The notes: a model not told the origin generated them from the sequence alone. 23,947 bases of DNA from an uncultured Oscillospiraceae bacterium (GCA_910584605.1 CAJUAW010000028.1:1-23947), one strand, 5' to 3'. Positions 6,534 to 13,611 are shown, numbered from the stretch's first letter. Program-made: numbers and translations.

Positions 6534-9191
6534 ATGGACTCCCAAGGACAAAAACAGAACATGGTGCTTCCGGCTGTGCTGGTCCTGGGCCTGCTGATGT
6601 TTCTGCTGCTGGGCGGGTCGTTCTTCATCAAATATCTGGAGGAACAGATCTTTGTGGAGCGCACCACCCAGCTGGTGGAGATCACCACCCAGGTGCGGGC
6701 CAGCCTGAACAACGCGCTGGACCCCCATTGGAACTACCTGGCCGCCGCCGTCAACCTGCTGGAGGCGGAGGAGTTTGCCGGGGAGGAGGACGCGGTGCGC
6801 TCCATCGGCCGGCTGGAGCAGCTGCTGGAGACGGAATGCAGCAGCTCCGCCCTGATGCTGCTGGACAGCCAGGGCAGCTGCTATGACGCCAACGGCAAGC
6901 ACGGCGTCTGGACGGACATCAACCTGGTGACCGGAGACCAGGAGCGGTATACCTTTGTCTCGGACAGCTACCTGTATGAGGACAGCTCCTGGGCCTTTGT
7001 GCAGACCCTGGAGGAGCCCCTTCAGGCCGGGGATGGCGCCTGCTTTACCCACGTCGTGCTGCTGACGGATGTCCATACGCTGACCCAGTATTACGACAGC
7101 TCGGCCTACGGCAGCCAGAGCGAGACCTATATCCTGAAAAGCAACGGCACCCGGATGTACGACGATATCACCCAGGACAATACGATCCAGGCCTACAATG
7201 TGCTGAAGGTGCTGGAGGAGATGGATAGCCAGCGGTACCCGGACATCCGGGCCGCCATGGAGCAGACCGGCACCCTGAGCGCCAACTTCCGGCTGGACGG
7301 GCGGGAGTATTACTACTGCGTCACCGCCCTGGAGGACTACGACACCCTGCTGCTGTTCCTGATCCCAGCGGAATTTGTGGCCGCTGAGACGGTTCACATG
7401 GTGGGGATGGTGATCCGCATGCTGCTGTTCCTGGGGGTGGTGGTGCTGGTGCTGGCGGTGCTGGCTGCTGCGGCGGTGCTGCGGCGGCGCAGCAGCCTCC
7501 GGCTGTACCTCCAGGAGCAGGCCAACCTGCGCCGGCAGGAGGAGCTGAACCAGCAGCTGGAGGAGTACAACGCCATGCTGGCCCAGTCCAAGGAGTCCGC
7601 GGAGCAGGCGTTTCAGATCGCGGAGGAGGCCAACCGGGCCAAGAGCTCCTTCCTGTCCAACATGAGCCATGACATCCGAACCCCCATGAACGCCATTGTG
7701 GGCTTCGCCGCCCTGCTGGCCCGGGACGCGGAGTATCCGGACAAGGTGCGGGAGTACACCAAAAAGATCACCGCCTCCAGCCAGCACCTGCTGGGACTGA
7801 TCAACGACATTTTGGATATCAGCAAGATCGAGGCGGGCAAAACCACCCTGAACCTGTCCAGCGAGAACATGGTGGAGCTGATCGAGGGGATCGACTCCAT
7901 CATCCGGCCCCAGATGCGGGCCAAGGGCCACCGGTTTGAGGTGTACAGCCGGGAGCTGAAGCACGAGCAGGTGGTGATGGATAAGCTGCGGGTGAATCAG
8001 ATCCTGCTCAACCTGCTGTCCAACGCGGTGAAGTACACCCCCGACGGGGGCAGGGTGACCCTGACGGTGCAGGAGCTGCCGCAGCACACCCGGCAGCTGG
8101 TCCGGTTCCGCTTCATTGTGGCCGACAACGGCTACGGAATGAGCGAGGAGTATCAGAAAAAGCTGTTTCAGGCCTTTACCCGGGAGGAGGACAGCGTGAC
8201 CAACAAGATCCAGGGCACCGGCCTGGGTATGGCCATCACCAAAAATCTGCTGGACCTGATGGGCGGCTCCATCACGGTGGACAGCGTGAAGGGGAAGGGC
8301 ACCACCTTTACGGTGGAGCTGGAGCTGCAGGCCGGCAGCGAGGCCATTGACCAGGACTTCTGGCGCAGGCAGGGCATCACCCGCATGCTGGCGGTGGACG
8401 ATGAGGAGGTCATCTGCCAAAATATCCAGCTCACCATGGAGGGTACCGGCGTGGCGGTGGACTATGCGCTGGACGGCCAGAGCGCCGTGGAGCTGGTGCG
8501 GCAGGCCGGCGGCGGGGCGGGGCGGTACGACATCGTCCTGCTGGACTGGAAGATGCCCGGCATGGACGGGGTGGAGACCGCCCGGCGGATCCGTCAGGCA
8601 GATCCGGACGGCCCCCCGATCCTGGTGCTCACCAGCTGCGACTGGCCCGAGATCGAGGAGGAGGCCAGGGCAGCCGGGGTGGACGCCTTTTTGCCAAAGC
8701 CCTTCTTCCTGACCAGCTTCCGCCAGAAGGTGGATTCGATCCTCAACCGGACGGCCCCCCCGCTCTCAGAGCGGGCGGAGGAGAAAAAGGCCAGCGTCCT
8801 CCAGGGCATGCACATCCTGGTGGCCGAGGACAACGAGATCAACGCCGAGATCCTCCGCGAGCTGCTTCAGATCGTGGGGGCCAGCTGCGACATCTTTGAG
8901 AACGGCCAGCTGGTGGTGGACGCCTTTGCCCAGTCGGAGCCAGGGGCCTACCAGCTGATCCTGATGGATGTGCAGATGCCCGTCCTGAACGGCTATGAGG
9001 CCACGCGGGCCCTCCGGCAGCTGGACCACCCCCTGGCCCGGACCATCCCCATCGTGGCCATGACCGCCAACGCCTTTGCGGAGGACATCCGGGACGCCCT
9101 GGCCGCCGGGATGAACGCCCATGTGGCCAAGCCTGTGGATATGAGGGTGCTGGAGCAGACCGTTCAGACCGCATTGGAGGGCGCGCTATGA
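6534..9191 (+). CDS. Membrane hybrid sensor histidine kinase with two receiver domains
   Basis: An 885-residue kinase. A first membrane helix lies at about 11-32, an extracellular Cache-like sensor at about 33-280, and a second helix at about 287-314. A coiled-coil linker leads to the HisKA domain with phospho-acceptor H379 in SNMSHDIRTPMNA. The HATPase domain has an N-box starting at N493, G1 DNGYGM at 531 and G2 GTGLGMA at 561. Receiver 1 has acidic residues near D622 and phospho-acceptor D671 (LLDWKMPGMDG). Receiver 2 has E765/D766 (AEDNEINAEI) and D812 (LMDVQMPVLNGYEA). There is no HPt or DNA-binding domain, so phosphate must pass to a separate protein not present here. It is cotranscribed with the SBP lipoprotein, the natural candidate for its ligand partner. 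ATG 6534 follows GAGAGAAGG. The kinase call is secure, the ligand unknown. Confidence 0.95.
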   Translation: MDSQGQKQNMVLPAVLVLGLLMFLLLGGSFFIKYLEEQIFVERTTQLVEITTQVRASLNNALDPHWNYLAAAVNLLEAEEFAGEEDAVRSIGRLEQLLETECSSSALMLLDSQGSCYDANGKHGVWTDINLVTGDQERYTFVSDSYLYEDSSWAFVQTLEEPLQAGDGACFTHVVLLTDVHTLTQYYDSSAYGSQSETYILKSNGTRMYDDITQDNTIQAYNVLKVLEEMDSQRYPDIRAAMEQTGTLSANFRLDGREYYYCVTALEDYDTLLLFLIPAEFVAAETVHMVGMVIRMLLFLGVVVLVLAVLAAAAVLRRRSSLRLYLQEQANLRRQEELNQQLEEYNAMLAQSKESAEQAFQIAEEANRAKSSFLSNMSHDIRTPMNAIVGFAALLARDAEYPDKVREYTKKITASSQHLLGLINDILDISKIEAGKTTLNLSSENMVELIEGIDSIIRPQMRAKGHRFEVYSRELKHEQVVMDKLRVNQILLNLLSNAVKYTPDGGRVTLTVQELPQHTRQLVRFRFIVADNGYGMSEEYQKKLFQAFTREEDSVTNKIQGTGLGMAITKNLLDLMGGSITVDSVKGKGTTFTVELELQAGSEAIDQDFWRRQGITRMLAVDDEEVICQNIQLTMEGTGVAVDYALDGQSAVELVRQAGGGAGRYDIVLLDWKMPGMDGVETARRIRQADPDGPPILVLTSCDWPEIEEEARAAGVDAFLPKPFFLTSFRQKVDSILNRTAPPLSERAEEKKASVLQGMHILVAEDNEINAEILRELLQIVGASCDIFENGQLVVDAFAQSEPGAYQLILMDVQMPVLNGYEATRALRQLDHPLARTIPIVAMTANAFAEDIRDALAAGMNAHVAKPVDMRVLEQTVQTALEGAL

Positions 9192-9571
9192 TACCATCCT
9201 ATGACCAGATGGGAGATTGGCTGGAGGAGATCGCGGAGCAGTTTCCGGACGCCTTTTTTGAGGACCTGGACGGCGGCATTCAGCTGGAGGAGGGGGAATT
9301 CCCCGACCCGGCCTTCCCTCCGGGGGAGATGTATGTCATGGGGGAGTATGTCCACGACATGCTGGGGCGGTATATTTTGCTGTATTACGGCTCCTTTGCC
9401 GCCCTGCTGCAGGAGGAGGACGAGGCGGTCTGGAAGGACGAGATGTTCGCCACCGTGGCCCACGAGTTTACCCACCACCTGGAGGAGACCGCCGGCCTCC
9501 ACGCCCTGGACGACAAGGACCTGGAGTTTCTGCGGGAAGCCATGGAGGAGTACGGCCAGGGAGCGGAGTGA
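9188..9571 (+). CDS. Small metallopeptidase-like (MMP-like/zincin) protein
   Basis: A 127-residue acidic protein without a signal peptide. Its key feature is HEFTHHLEETAGLH with H92, E93 and H96, an HExxH zinc signature of the minimal zinc-metalloprotease-like family (Zincin_1, PF06262). Size, the acidic N-terminal helix and the motif's position near residue 92 fit that family. Members are cytosolic and mostly uncharacterised; proteolysis is not established. The ATG overlaps the kinase stop in an ATGA, so translation is coupled. The tRNA synthetase gene follows after 18 nt. Neither neighbour explains its job. Confidence 0.8.
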   Translation: MIPSYDQMGDWLEEIAEQFPDAFFEDLDGGIQLEEGEFPDPAFPPGEMYVMGEYVHDMLGRYILLYYGSFAALLQEEDEAVWKDEMFATVAHEFTHHLEETAGLHALDDKDLEFLREAMEEYGQGAE

Positions 9572-9589
9572 AGGGAAAGGAGACGCGCT

Positions 9590-10498
9590 ATGACAGGACG
9601 GTTTGCGCCCAGTCCCAGCGGGCGGATGCACCTGGGCAACCTGTGGTCCTGCCTGCTGGCCTGGCTGGCGGCCCGGAGCGAAGGCGGGGGCATGGTTCTG
9701 CGGCTGGAGGATCTGGACCCCGACCGGTGCCGTCCGGAATACTGCGCTCAGGTGATGCGGGACCTGGAGTGGCTGGGCCTGGACTGGGACGGCGAGCCGG
9801 TGTATCAGTCCCGGCGGACCGAGCTCTACGCCGCGGCCTTCCGGGCGCTGGAGGGGCAGGGGCTGATCTACCCCTGCTTCTGCAGCCGGGCGGAGCGGCT
9901 GGCGGCCTCCGCCCCCCACCGGTCGGATGGCACAGCGGTCTACGATGGCCGCTGCGGGCGGCTGTCGGAGGAGGAGCGTGCCGTGCGCGCCAAGCTCCGC
10001 CGTCCCGCCTGGCGGGTGCGGACGCCGGAGGAGACGGTCTCCTTTTCCGACCGGCTTCAGGGCGTGTTTGAGGAAAACCTGGGGCGGGACTGCGGCGACT
10101 TTATCCTGCGGCGGTCCGATGGGGTGTACGCCTACCAGTTGGCCGTGGTGGTGGACGACGCCGCCATGGGGGTCACCCAGGTGGTGCGGGGGAGCGATCT
10201 GCTGTCCTCCACCCCCCGCCAGCTGTGGCTGCAGGACCGGCTGGGCCTGCCCCATCCGGAGTACGGCCATCTGCCCCTGCTGCTGGCCCCCGATGGCCGC
10301 CGCCTGGCCAAGCGGGACCGGGATCAGGAGCTGGGACAGCTGCAGGACCGGTACGCCGCCCCGGAGCTGGTGGGCCTGCTGGCCCATGCCGCCCGCCTCA
10401 TTGACCGCCCCGAGGCCATTTCACCGCGGGAGCTGATCCCGCTGTTTTCCTGGGACAAGCTGCCAAAGCAGGACATAAAAACAGACCGCATCCACTGA
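9590..10498 (+). CDS. gluQ: Glutamyl-Q tRNA(Asp) synthetase
   Basis: A 302-residue truncated GluRS paralogue, which attaches glutamate to queuosine at position 34 of tRNA(Asp). It has the class I catalytic half only: RFAPSPSGRMHLGN with the HIGH-equivalent HLGN at 14-17, RLEDLDPDR, and a KMSKR-equivalent at K241/R242 (RLAKRDRD). The zinc site characteristic of GluQRS is visible as C96, C98, Y118 and C122. The anticodon-binding half of GluRS is missing, as expected. AAAGGAGA precedes the ATG. The last codons run into the left arm of the terminator. It is the last gene of the operon; the link to the upstream sensor genes appears coincidental. Activity depends on queuosine in the host, which this window cannot show. 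Confidence 0.92.
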   Translation: MTGRFAPSPSGRMHLGNLWSCLLAWLAARSEGGGMVLRLEDLDPDRCRPEYCAQVMRDLEWLGLDWDGEPVYQSRRTELYAAAFRALEGQGLIYPCFCSRAERLAASAPHRSDGTAVYDGRCGRLSEEERAVRAKLRRPAWRVRTPEETVSFSDRLQGVFEENLGRDCGDFILRRSDGVYAYQLAVVVDDAAMGVTQVVRGSDLLSSTPRQLWLQDRLGLPHPEYGHLPLLLAPDGRRLAKRDRDQELGQLQDRYAAPELVGLLAHAARLIDRPEAISPRELIPLFSWDKLPKQDIKTDRIH

Positions 10499-10515
10499 AG
10501 GGCGGTCTGTTTTTT
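10477..10515. terminator. Bidirectional terminator between gluQ and nrdR
   Basis: AAAAACAGACCGC (10477-10489) and GCGGTCTGTTTTT (10502-10514) form a 13-bp perfect stem flanked by A and T runs. The left arm is within the last gluQ codons. It serves both convergent genes; the nrdR stop lies at 10524. Confidence 0.9.
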
Positions 10516-10523
10516 ATGTTCGG

Positions 10524-10979
10524 TTATTTATGTTTCATCAGCTGATCCAGCTCGGCCATGAAGGAGTTGATATCCTTGAACTCCCGGTAGACCGAGGCGA
10601 AACGGACGTAGGCCACCTCATCCATGGTTTTCAGCCGCTCCAGCACCAGCTCGCCAATCTGAGAGGAGCTGATCTCCCGGTCGATCTGGTTCTGCAGGAC
10701 CTGCTCGATCTCGGCCACCAGCCCCTCCAGGGTCTGGTAGGACACAGGCCGCTTTTCACAGGCCCGGATCAGGCCGCTCATCACCTTGCCCCGGTCAAAA
10801 CTCTGGCGGCTCCCATCCTTTTTGACGACCATAAGGGGCAGGCTCTCCACGGTCTCATAGGTGGTAAACCGCTTGTGGCAGGACAGGCACTCCCGGCGGC
10901 GGCGGATACTGGCCCATTCGTCAGCGGGCCGGGAGTCCACCACCTTGCTCTCCAGATAGCCGCAGTAGGGACATTTCAT
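10524..10979 (-). CDS. nrdR: Transcriptional repressor NrdR
   Basis: A 151-residue zinc-ribbon/ATP-cone repressor of ribonucleotide reductase genes. The N-terminus MKCPYCGY...RRRRECLSCHKRFTTYE holds zinc ligands C3, C6, C31 and C34. The ATP-cone follows from about residue 47 (LPLMVVKKDGSRQSFDRGKV), sensing ATP/dATP. The C-terminus (DEVAYVRFASVYREFKDI) is family-typical and the length is standard. ATG 10979 is preceded by AGGAGG. It is monocistronic, with its own promoter and the shared terminator. No nrd gene or clear NrdR box pair was seen in the window. Confidence 0.97.
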   Translation of the reverse strand: MKCPYCGYLESKVVDSRPADEWASIRRRRECLSCHKRFTTYETVESLPLMVVKKDGSRQSFDRGKVMSGLIRACEKRPVSYQTLEGLVAEIEQVLQNQIDREISSSQIGELVLERLKTMDEVAYVRFASVYREFKDINSFMAELDQLMKHK

Positions 10980-11020
10980 GGCGCATACCTCCTGTTGTGT
11001 TCGGGGGCGGTTTCTATGCT

Positions 11021-11050
11021 ATTATACCACACGATACAGGAAACAGACAA
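11021..11050 (-). promoter_or_regulatory. Sigma-A-type promoter of nrdR
   Basis: Read on the minus strand: TTGTCT (11045-11050), an 18-bp spacer, then a perfect TATAAT (11021-11026). The leader is about 35 nt and ends in AGGAGG (10988-10993). Confidence 0.75.
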
Positions 11051-11077
11051 GTCCCTTTGTCATTTTTTAGGAAGAAA

Positions 11078-11138
11078 ATGAAAAGGCCCGCCGGCTGCAG
11101 CGCTCAGCCCCGGGGGGGAGTACACCCGCTGCAGCCGG
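11078..11138 (-). terminator. Probable terminator of the radical SAM / DUF4130 operon
   Basis: CGCTGCAGCCGG and CCGGCTGCAGCG form a perfect 12-bp inverted repeat (11091-11102 with 11127-11138). One arm lies within the last codons of the DUF4130 gene. On the minus strand it is followed by GGGCCTTTTCATTTTCTT. The loop is long (24 nt), which lowers certainty. Confidence 0.55.
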
Positions 11139-11940
11139 GTTCTCTTGGCTGGCCGGGCAAGGTGCGGACCTCGGGCAGAGCGGCGTCCCAGTCCTTCTGG
11201 AATTCGGTCATCATGGCCCAGTACCGCTTGGGCATATGGGTCATGCGGCATTTGGGGTTGTACCGGCCCTCAATGGCGATGGTGTCATAGAAGGCCCGCC
11301 ACAGCTGGCGGTACTGCAGCTCCTCCGGTCCGGCGGGACCGGCTTGGAAGTCTTCGACCGGCAGGATGGCCCAGCCCTTGGGGCCGGGCTGGTGGAAGAG
11401 GACCTCCGCGTGGGTGCGGTCGTGGAGGACGAAGCGCTCCTGGGGATACCGTCCGCAGAAGTGGGGCCGCAGCAGGGGAAGCACCCGGTTTTTGGGTTCG
11501 ATCTCCCCCACCAGCACCCCGTTCAGCTGGGAGAACCGGGTAAAGCCCTTGTACTGGTGGGCTTCGTGCTCCAGGCGCCACACCGCCTTGCGCACCCGGT
11601 CCACCGTGGGGTCGGTGAGGCAGCGGCTGATCTGGGGGCCCAGCCGGTAGCCCAGGCGGAGGAAGCGCCACAGCCATAGCTCCTTGTCCGGCAGGCAGGT
11701 GAGAAAACACCGCACCGCCATCTCCCGGCCCTCCCGGCCGAAGGTTTCGAAGGACCGATACACCCGCTGAGCGTGGGCCTCGTCCGTCTCCACCGTCCGC
11801 AGGGGGTAGAGGGAGCAACACATGTCCTCCGGGGTGCGGAACTCCACCGGCTCCTCCCGGTTGACATAACAGTCAAACACGCCGGAGAGAAACCCGGGAT
11901 AGGTGCCGTCGTACTGGCAGCAGATTTGTGTCCAAGCCAT
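11104..11940 (-). CDS. DUF4130 / TIGR03915-family probable DNA metabolism protein
   Basis: A 278-residue protein of the family that accompanies the radical SAM protein encoded just upstream. Recognisable segments are the N-terminal YDGTYPGFLSGVFDCY, the central LQYRQLWRAFYDTIAIEGRYNP, and CRMTHMPKRYWAMMTEFQKD near the C-terminus, the DUF4130 hallmark. In some bacteria this protein is fused to a uracil-DNA glycosylase domain; here it is not, since the chain ends after DUF4130 with a short Pro/Gly/Cys tail. It starts 11 nt after the radical SAM gene. A role in DNA repair or base modification is the family's working hypothesis; the reaction is unknown. No metal or catalytic motif beyond the conserved His/Arg/Lys cluster is apparent. 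Confidence 0.88.
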   Translation of the reverse strand: MAWTQICCQYDGTYPGFLSGVFDCYVNREEPVEFRTPEDMCCSLYPLRTVETDEAHAQRVYRSFETFGREGREMAVRCFLTCLPDKELWLWRFLRLGYRLGPQISRCLTDPTVDRVRKAVWRLEHEAHQYKGFTRFSQLNGVLVGEIEPKNRVLPLLRPHFCGRYPQERFVLHDRTHAEVLFHQPGPKGWAILPVEDFQAGPAGPEELQYRQLWRAFYDTIAIEGRYNPKCRMTHMPKRYWAMMTEFQKDWDAALPEVRTLPGQPREPGCSGCTPPRG

Positions 11941-11951
11941 GAAAGCACCTC

Positions 11952-13217
11952 CTACACGGCGTTGTCAAACAAAGACAGCTGTTCTGGCGCGGGGGCGGCC
12001 AGGGCGGGGGCCTCCAGCGAGACCAGGTGGCGGAGGAGGCCGTCCTCGCTGACGCGCAGGCCCTGCATCATCCGCCCGGAGCAGGTGAGGAAGTACTGGG
12101 CCCGCTTGAGGACCACGCCCAGCCGCTTCAGCCCCTCGAAATTCAGCGGCCCTACCCGCCGGGCCCTCAAAATCCGCTTGGCCGACCGCACCCCCAGTCC
12201 CGGCACCCGGAGCAGGGCCTCGTAGTCCGCCCGGTTTACCTCCACCGGGAAGAACTCCAGATGGCGCAGAGCCCAGCAGCACTTGGGGTCCATCCGGGGG
12301 TCCAGGTCGGGCTGGGCCTCATCCAGGATCTCCTCCGCCCGGAAGTGGTAGTACCGCAGCAGCCAGTCGGCCTGATACAGCCGGTGCTCCCGGAGCAGAG
12401 GGGGCTGGAAGCCCTCGGGCACCGGCAGCAGGGGGCTGGAGGACACCGGCATATAGGCGGAGTAAAACACCCGCTTCAGCTGGTAGCGGTCGTAGAGGGC
12501 CTGGGTGAGGGTGAGAATGTGCCGGTCGTTCTCCGGGGTGGCCCCCACGATCATCTGGGTGGACTGTCCCGCCGGAGCGAACCGGGGCGCGTGGCGGCAG
12601 ACGGCGAGCTCCTGCTTGGACTGGGAGATGCCGTCCCGGATCTGGCCCATGGGGGAAAGGATGGCCTCCTTCTTTTTGTCCGGGGCCAGCAGGGCCAGGC
12701 TGGGGGAGGAGGGCAGCTCAATGTTCACACTCAGCCGGTCGGCCAGCAGGCCCAGCCGCCGGGTGAGGAGGGGGTCCGCCCCCGGGATGGCCTTGGCGTG
12801 GATATAGCCGCCGAAGCGGTGGGTCTCCCGGAGGATGCGCAGGGTGCGGATCATCAGCTCGGTGGTGTAGTCCGGGCTTTGGATCACCGCTGAGGAGAGA
12901 AACAGCCCCTCAATGTAGTTGCGGCGGTAGAAGCCCATGGTCAGCTCGCACAGCTCCTCCGGGGTGAAGGCCGCCCGGGGCACGTCGTTGGACCGCCGGT
13001 TGACACAGTACTGGCAGTCGTAGACGCAGAAATTGGTCTGGAGCACCTTCAGCAGGGAGATGCACCGGCCGTCCGCCGAAAAGGAGTGGCAGCAGCCCGC
13101 CAGGGTGGTGCTCCCGATGGTCCCCGGCCGCCCGGAGCGGTCCAGTCCGCTGGAGGTGCAGGCGGCATCGTATTTGGCAGCGTCCGCCAGGATGTTCAGC
13201 TTGTCTAACAGCTCCAT
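11952..13217 (-). CDS. Radical SAM protein, putative DNA modification/repair (TIGR03916 type)
   Basis: A 421-residue radical SAM enzyme. The [4Fe-4S]/SAM site is NFCVYDCQYCVNR with C64, C68 and C71, in CxxxCxxC spacing. The N-terminus (KLNILADAAKYDAACTSSG...GCCHSF) adds conserved cysteines typical of this family. Near the C-terminus LLRVPGLGVRSAKRILRARR (VPGLG at 338-342) is a helix-hairpin-helix, a non-specific DNA-binding element that supports a DNA substrate. The DUF4130 gene follows after 11 nt, the constant partner of this family. The gene has a near-consensus promoter and a LexA-like site in its leader. AGGAGG precedes ATG 13217. The family name is established, the chemistry is not. Confidence 0.92.
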   Translation of the reverse strand: MELLDKLNILADAAKYDAACTSSGLDRSGRPGTIGSTTLAGCCHSFSADGRCISLLKVLQTNFCVYDCQYCVNRRSNDVPRAAFTPEELCELTMGFYRRNYIEGLFLSSAVIQSPDYTTELMIRTLRILRETHRFGGYIHAKAIPGADPLLTRRLGLLADRLSVNIELPSSPSLALLAPDKKKEAILSPMGQIRDGISQSKQELAVCRHAPRFAPAGQSTQMIVGATPENDRHILTLTQALYDRYQLKRVFYSAYMPVSSSPLLPVPEGFQPPLLREHRLYQADWLLRYYHFRAEEILDEAQPDLDPRMDPKCCWALRHLEFFPVEVNRADYEALLRVPGLGVRSAKRILRARRVGPLNFEGLKRLGVVLKRAQYFLTCSGRMMQGLRVSEDGLLRHLVSLEAPALAAPAPEQLSLFDNAV

Positions 13218-13237
13218 GGGGACCTCCTCGGTGCTTA

Positions 13238-13251
13238 CGAAAATACGTTCG
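13238..13251 (-). promoter_or_regulatory. LexA (SOS) box-like site in the radical SAM gene leader
   Basis: Minus strand CGAACGTATTTTCG. The Firmicute LexA/DinR box is CGAAC-N4-GTTCG, and this has one mismatch. It lies about 13-26 nt downstream of the predicted transcript start and upstream of the AGGAGG. A downstream operator can still block transcription. The match is from consensus knowledge only. Confidence 0.5.
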
Positions 13252-13270
13252 ATAGAACTGATGTACTATC

Positions 13271-13298
13271 ATTATAGCGCAAAAAATCCCCCTGTCAA
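13271..13298 (-). promoter_or_regulatory. Near-consensus promoter of the radical SAM / DUF4130 operon
   Basis: Minus strand: TTGACA (13293-13298), a 16-bp spacer, then TATAAT (13271-13276). The -35 is embedded in the inverted repeat CCCCCTTGACAGGGGG (13288-13303), a possible second operator. Confidence 0.85.
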
Positions 13299-13325
13299 GG
13301 GGGAAATTTCAGGAAAATGGAGGGA

Positions 13326-13355
13326 TTGGACAGAGCCTGCTCTATGTGGTATAAT
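13326..13355 (+). promoter_or_regulatory. Promoter of the small hydrophobic peptide gene
   Basis: TTGGAC (13326-13331), an 18-bp spacer, and a perfect TATAAT (13350-13355). The leader to the ATG at 13405 is about 43 nt. Confidence 0.75.
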
Positions 13356-13382
13356 ACCTGCAAGCAAGAGGGGAACGGCTTG

Positions 13383-13398
13383 ACCTCCGCAAGGAGGT
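13383..13398 (+). promoter_or_regulatory. Hairpin sequestering the toxin gene's Shine-Dalgarno
   Basis: ACCTCC, a GCAA tetraloop, and GGAGGT form a perfect 6-bp hairpin. Its right arm is the core of AAGGAGGTGA (13391-13400), a full anti-16S match that serves the ATG at 13405. It should limit translation, as in many type I toxin mRNAs. Confidence 0.7.
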
Positions 13399-13404
13399 GA
13401 CAAA

Positions 13405-13482
13405 ATGTCAGTGTTAGAAGTCTTGGCACTACTTAACCTGATTGCCGTTGTTATTTTTGGCATTCTCAATATAAAGAAATAA
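13405..13482 (+). CDS. 25-residue hydrophobic peptide, putative holin-like type I toxin
   Basis: A short gene encoding MSVLEVLALLNLIAVVIFG followed by ILNIKK. This is one transmembrane helix with an acidic residue near the N-terminus and a Lys-Lys C-terminus, matching the size and pattern of the Firmicute holin-like toxin peptides of type I toxin-antitoxin loci. It has its own promoter, a perfect Shine-Dalgarno held in a hairpin, and a consensus antisense promoter pointing at its 3' end from about 100 nt downstream. Those three features together argue that it is a real gene. Toxicity is inferred from the family; a small regulatory membrane peptide is the alternative. Confidence 0.75.
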   Translation: MSVLEVLALLNLIAVVIFGILNIKK

Positions 13483-13577
13483 CCGGCCCCCCTAGCATAG
13501 GAAACCGGCATTTCTCCAGATTATAAATCTTTGAGGAAGAGCCGTGCGACCTGTGCACACCAGGTCAGCCCCTCTTG
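13470..13577 (-). ncRNA. Putative antisense antitoxin RNA
   Basis: A transcript is predicted to start near 13576 from the TTGACA-17-TATAAT promoter on the minus strand and run toward the toxin's 3' end. Its 5' part folds into a long imperfect hairpin (GACCTG/CAGGTC at 13548-13566 inside AAGAG/CTCTT at 13537-13576). A smaller hairpin is at 13518-13530. Near 13483-13508, a CCGG...CCGG stem followed by TTATTTCTTT on the minus strand may terminate it, overlapping the toxin stop. The 3' end is uncertain. No long reading frame is present. Confidence 0.6.
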
Positions 13578-13582
13578 CGTGT

Positions 13583-13611
13583 ATTATAGCAAAGGAGTTT
13601 TGGTTTGTCAA
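13583..13611 (-). promoter_or_regulatory. Perfect-consensus antisense promoter
   Basis: Minus strand TTGACA (13606-13611), a 17-bp spacer, TATAAT (13583-13588): the full sigma-A consensus. No protein gene lies downstream on this strand before the toxin region, so it must drive a non-coding RNA. The -35 overlaps the symporter start codon. Confidence 0.85.

Noticed and set aside
4518..8420. A 1300-codon open frame on the minus strand
   Set aside because: It is antisense to the SBP and kinase genes, which have clear domains. The translation is His/Leu/Gly/Gln-rich with no domains, the usual mirror of GC-rich codon bias.
11104..11940. Possible uracil-DNA glycosylase fusion in the DUF4130 protein
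   Set aside because: The protein ends after DUF4130 and no GQDPY-like or other glycosylase motif is present.
13247..13258. GTTCGATAGAAC as a second LexA box beside the first
   Set aside because: The half-sites are in the opposite order (GTTC...GAAC) to a LexA box, so it is probably chance overlap.
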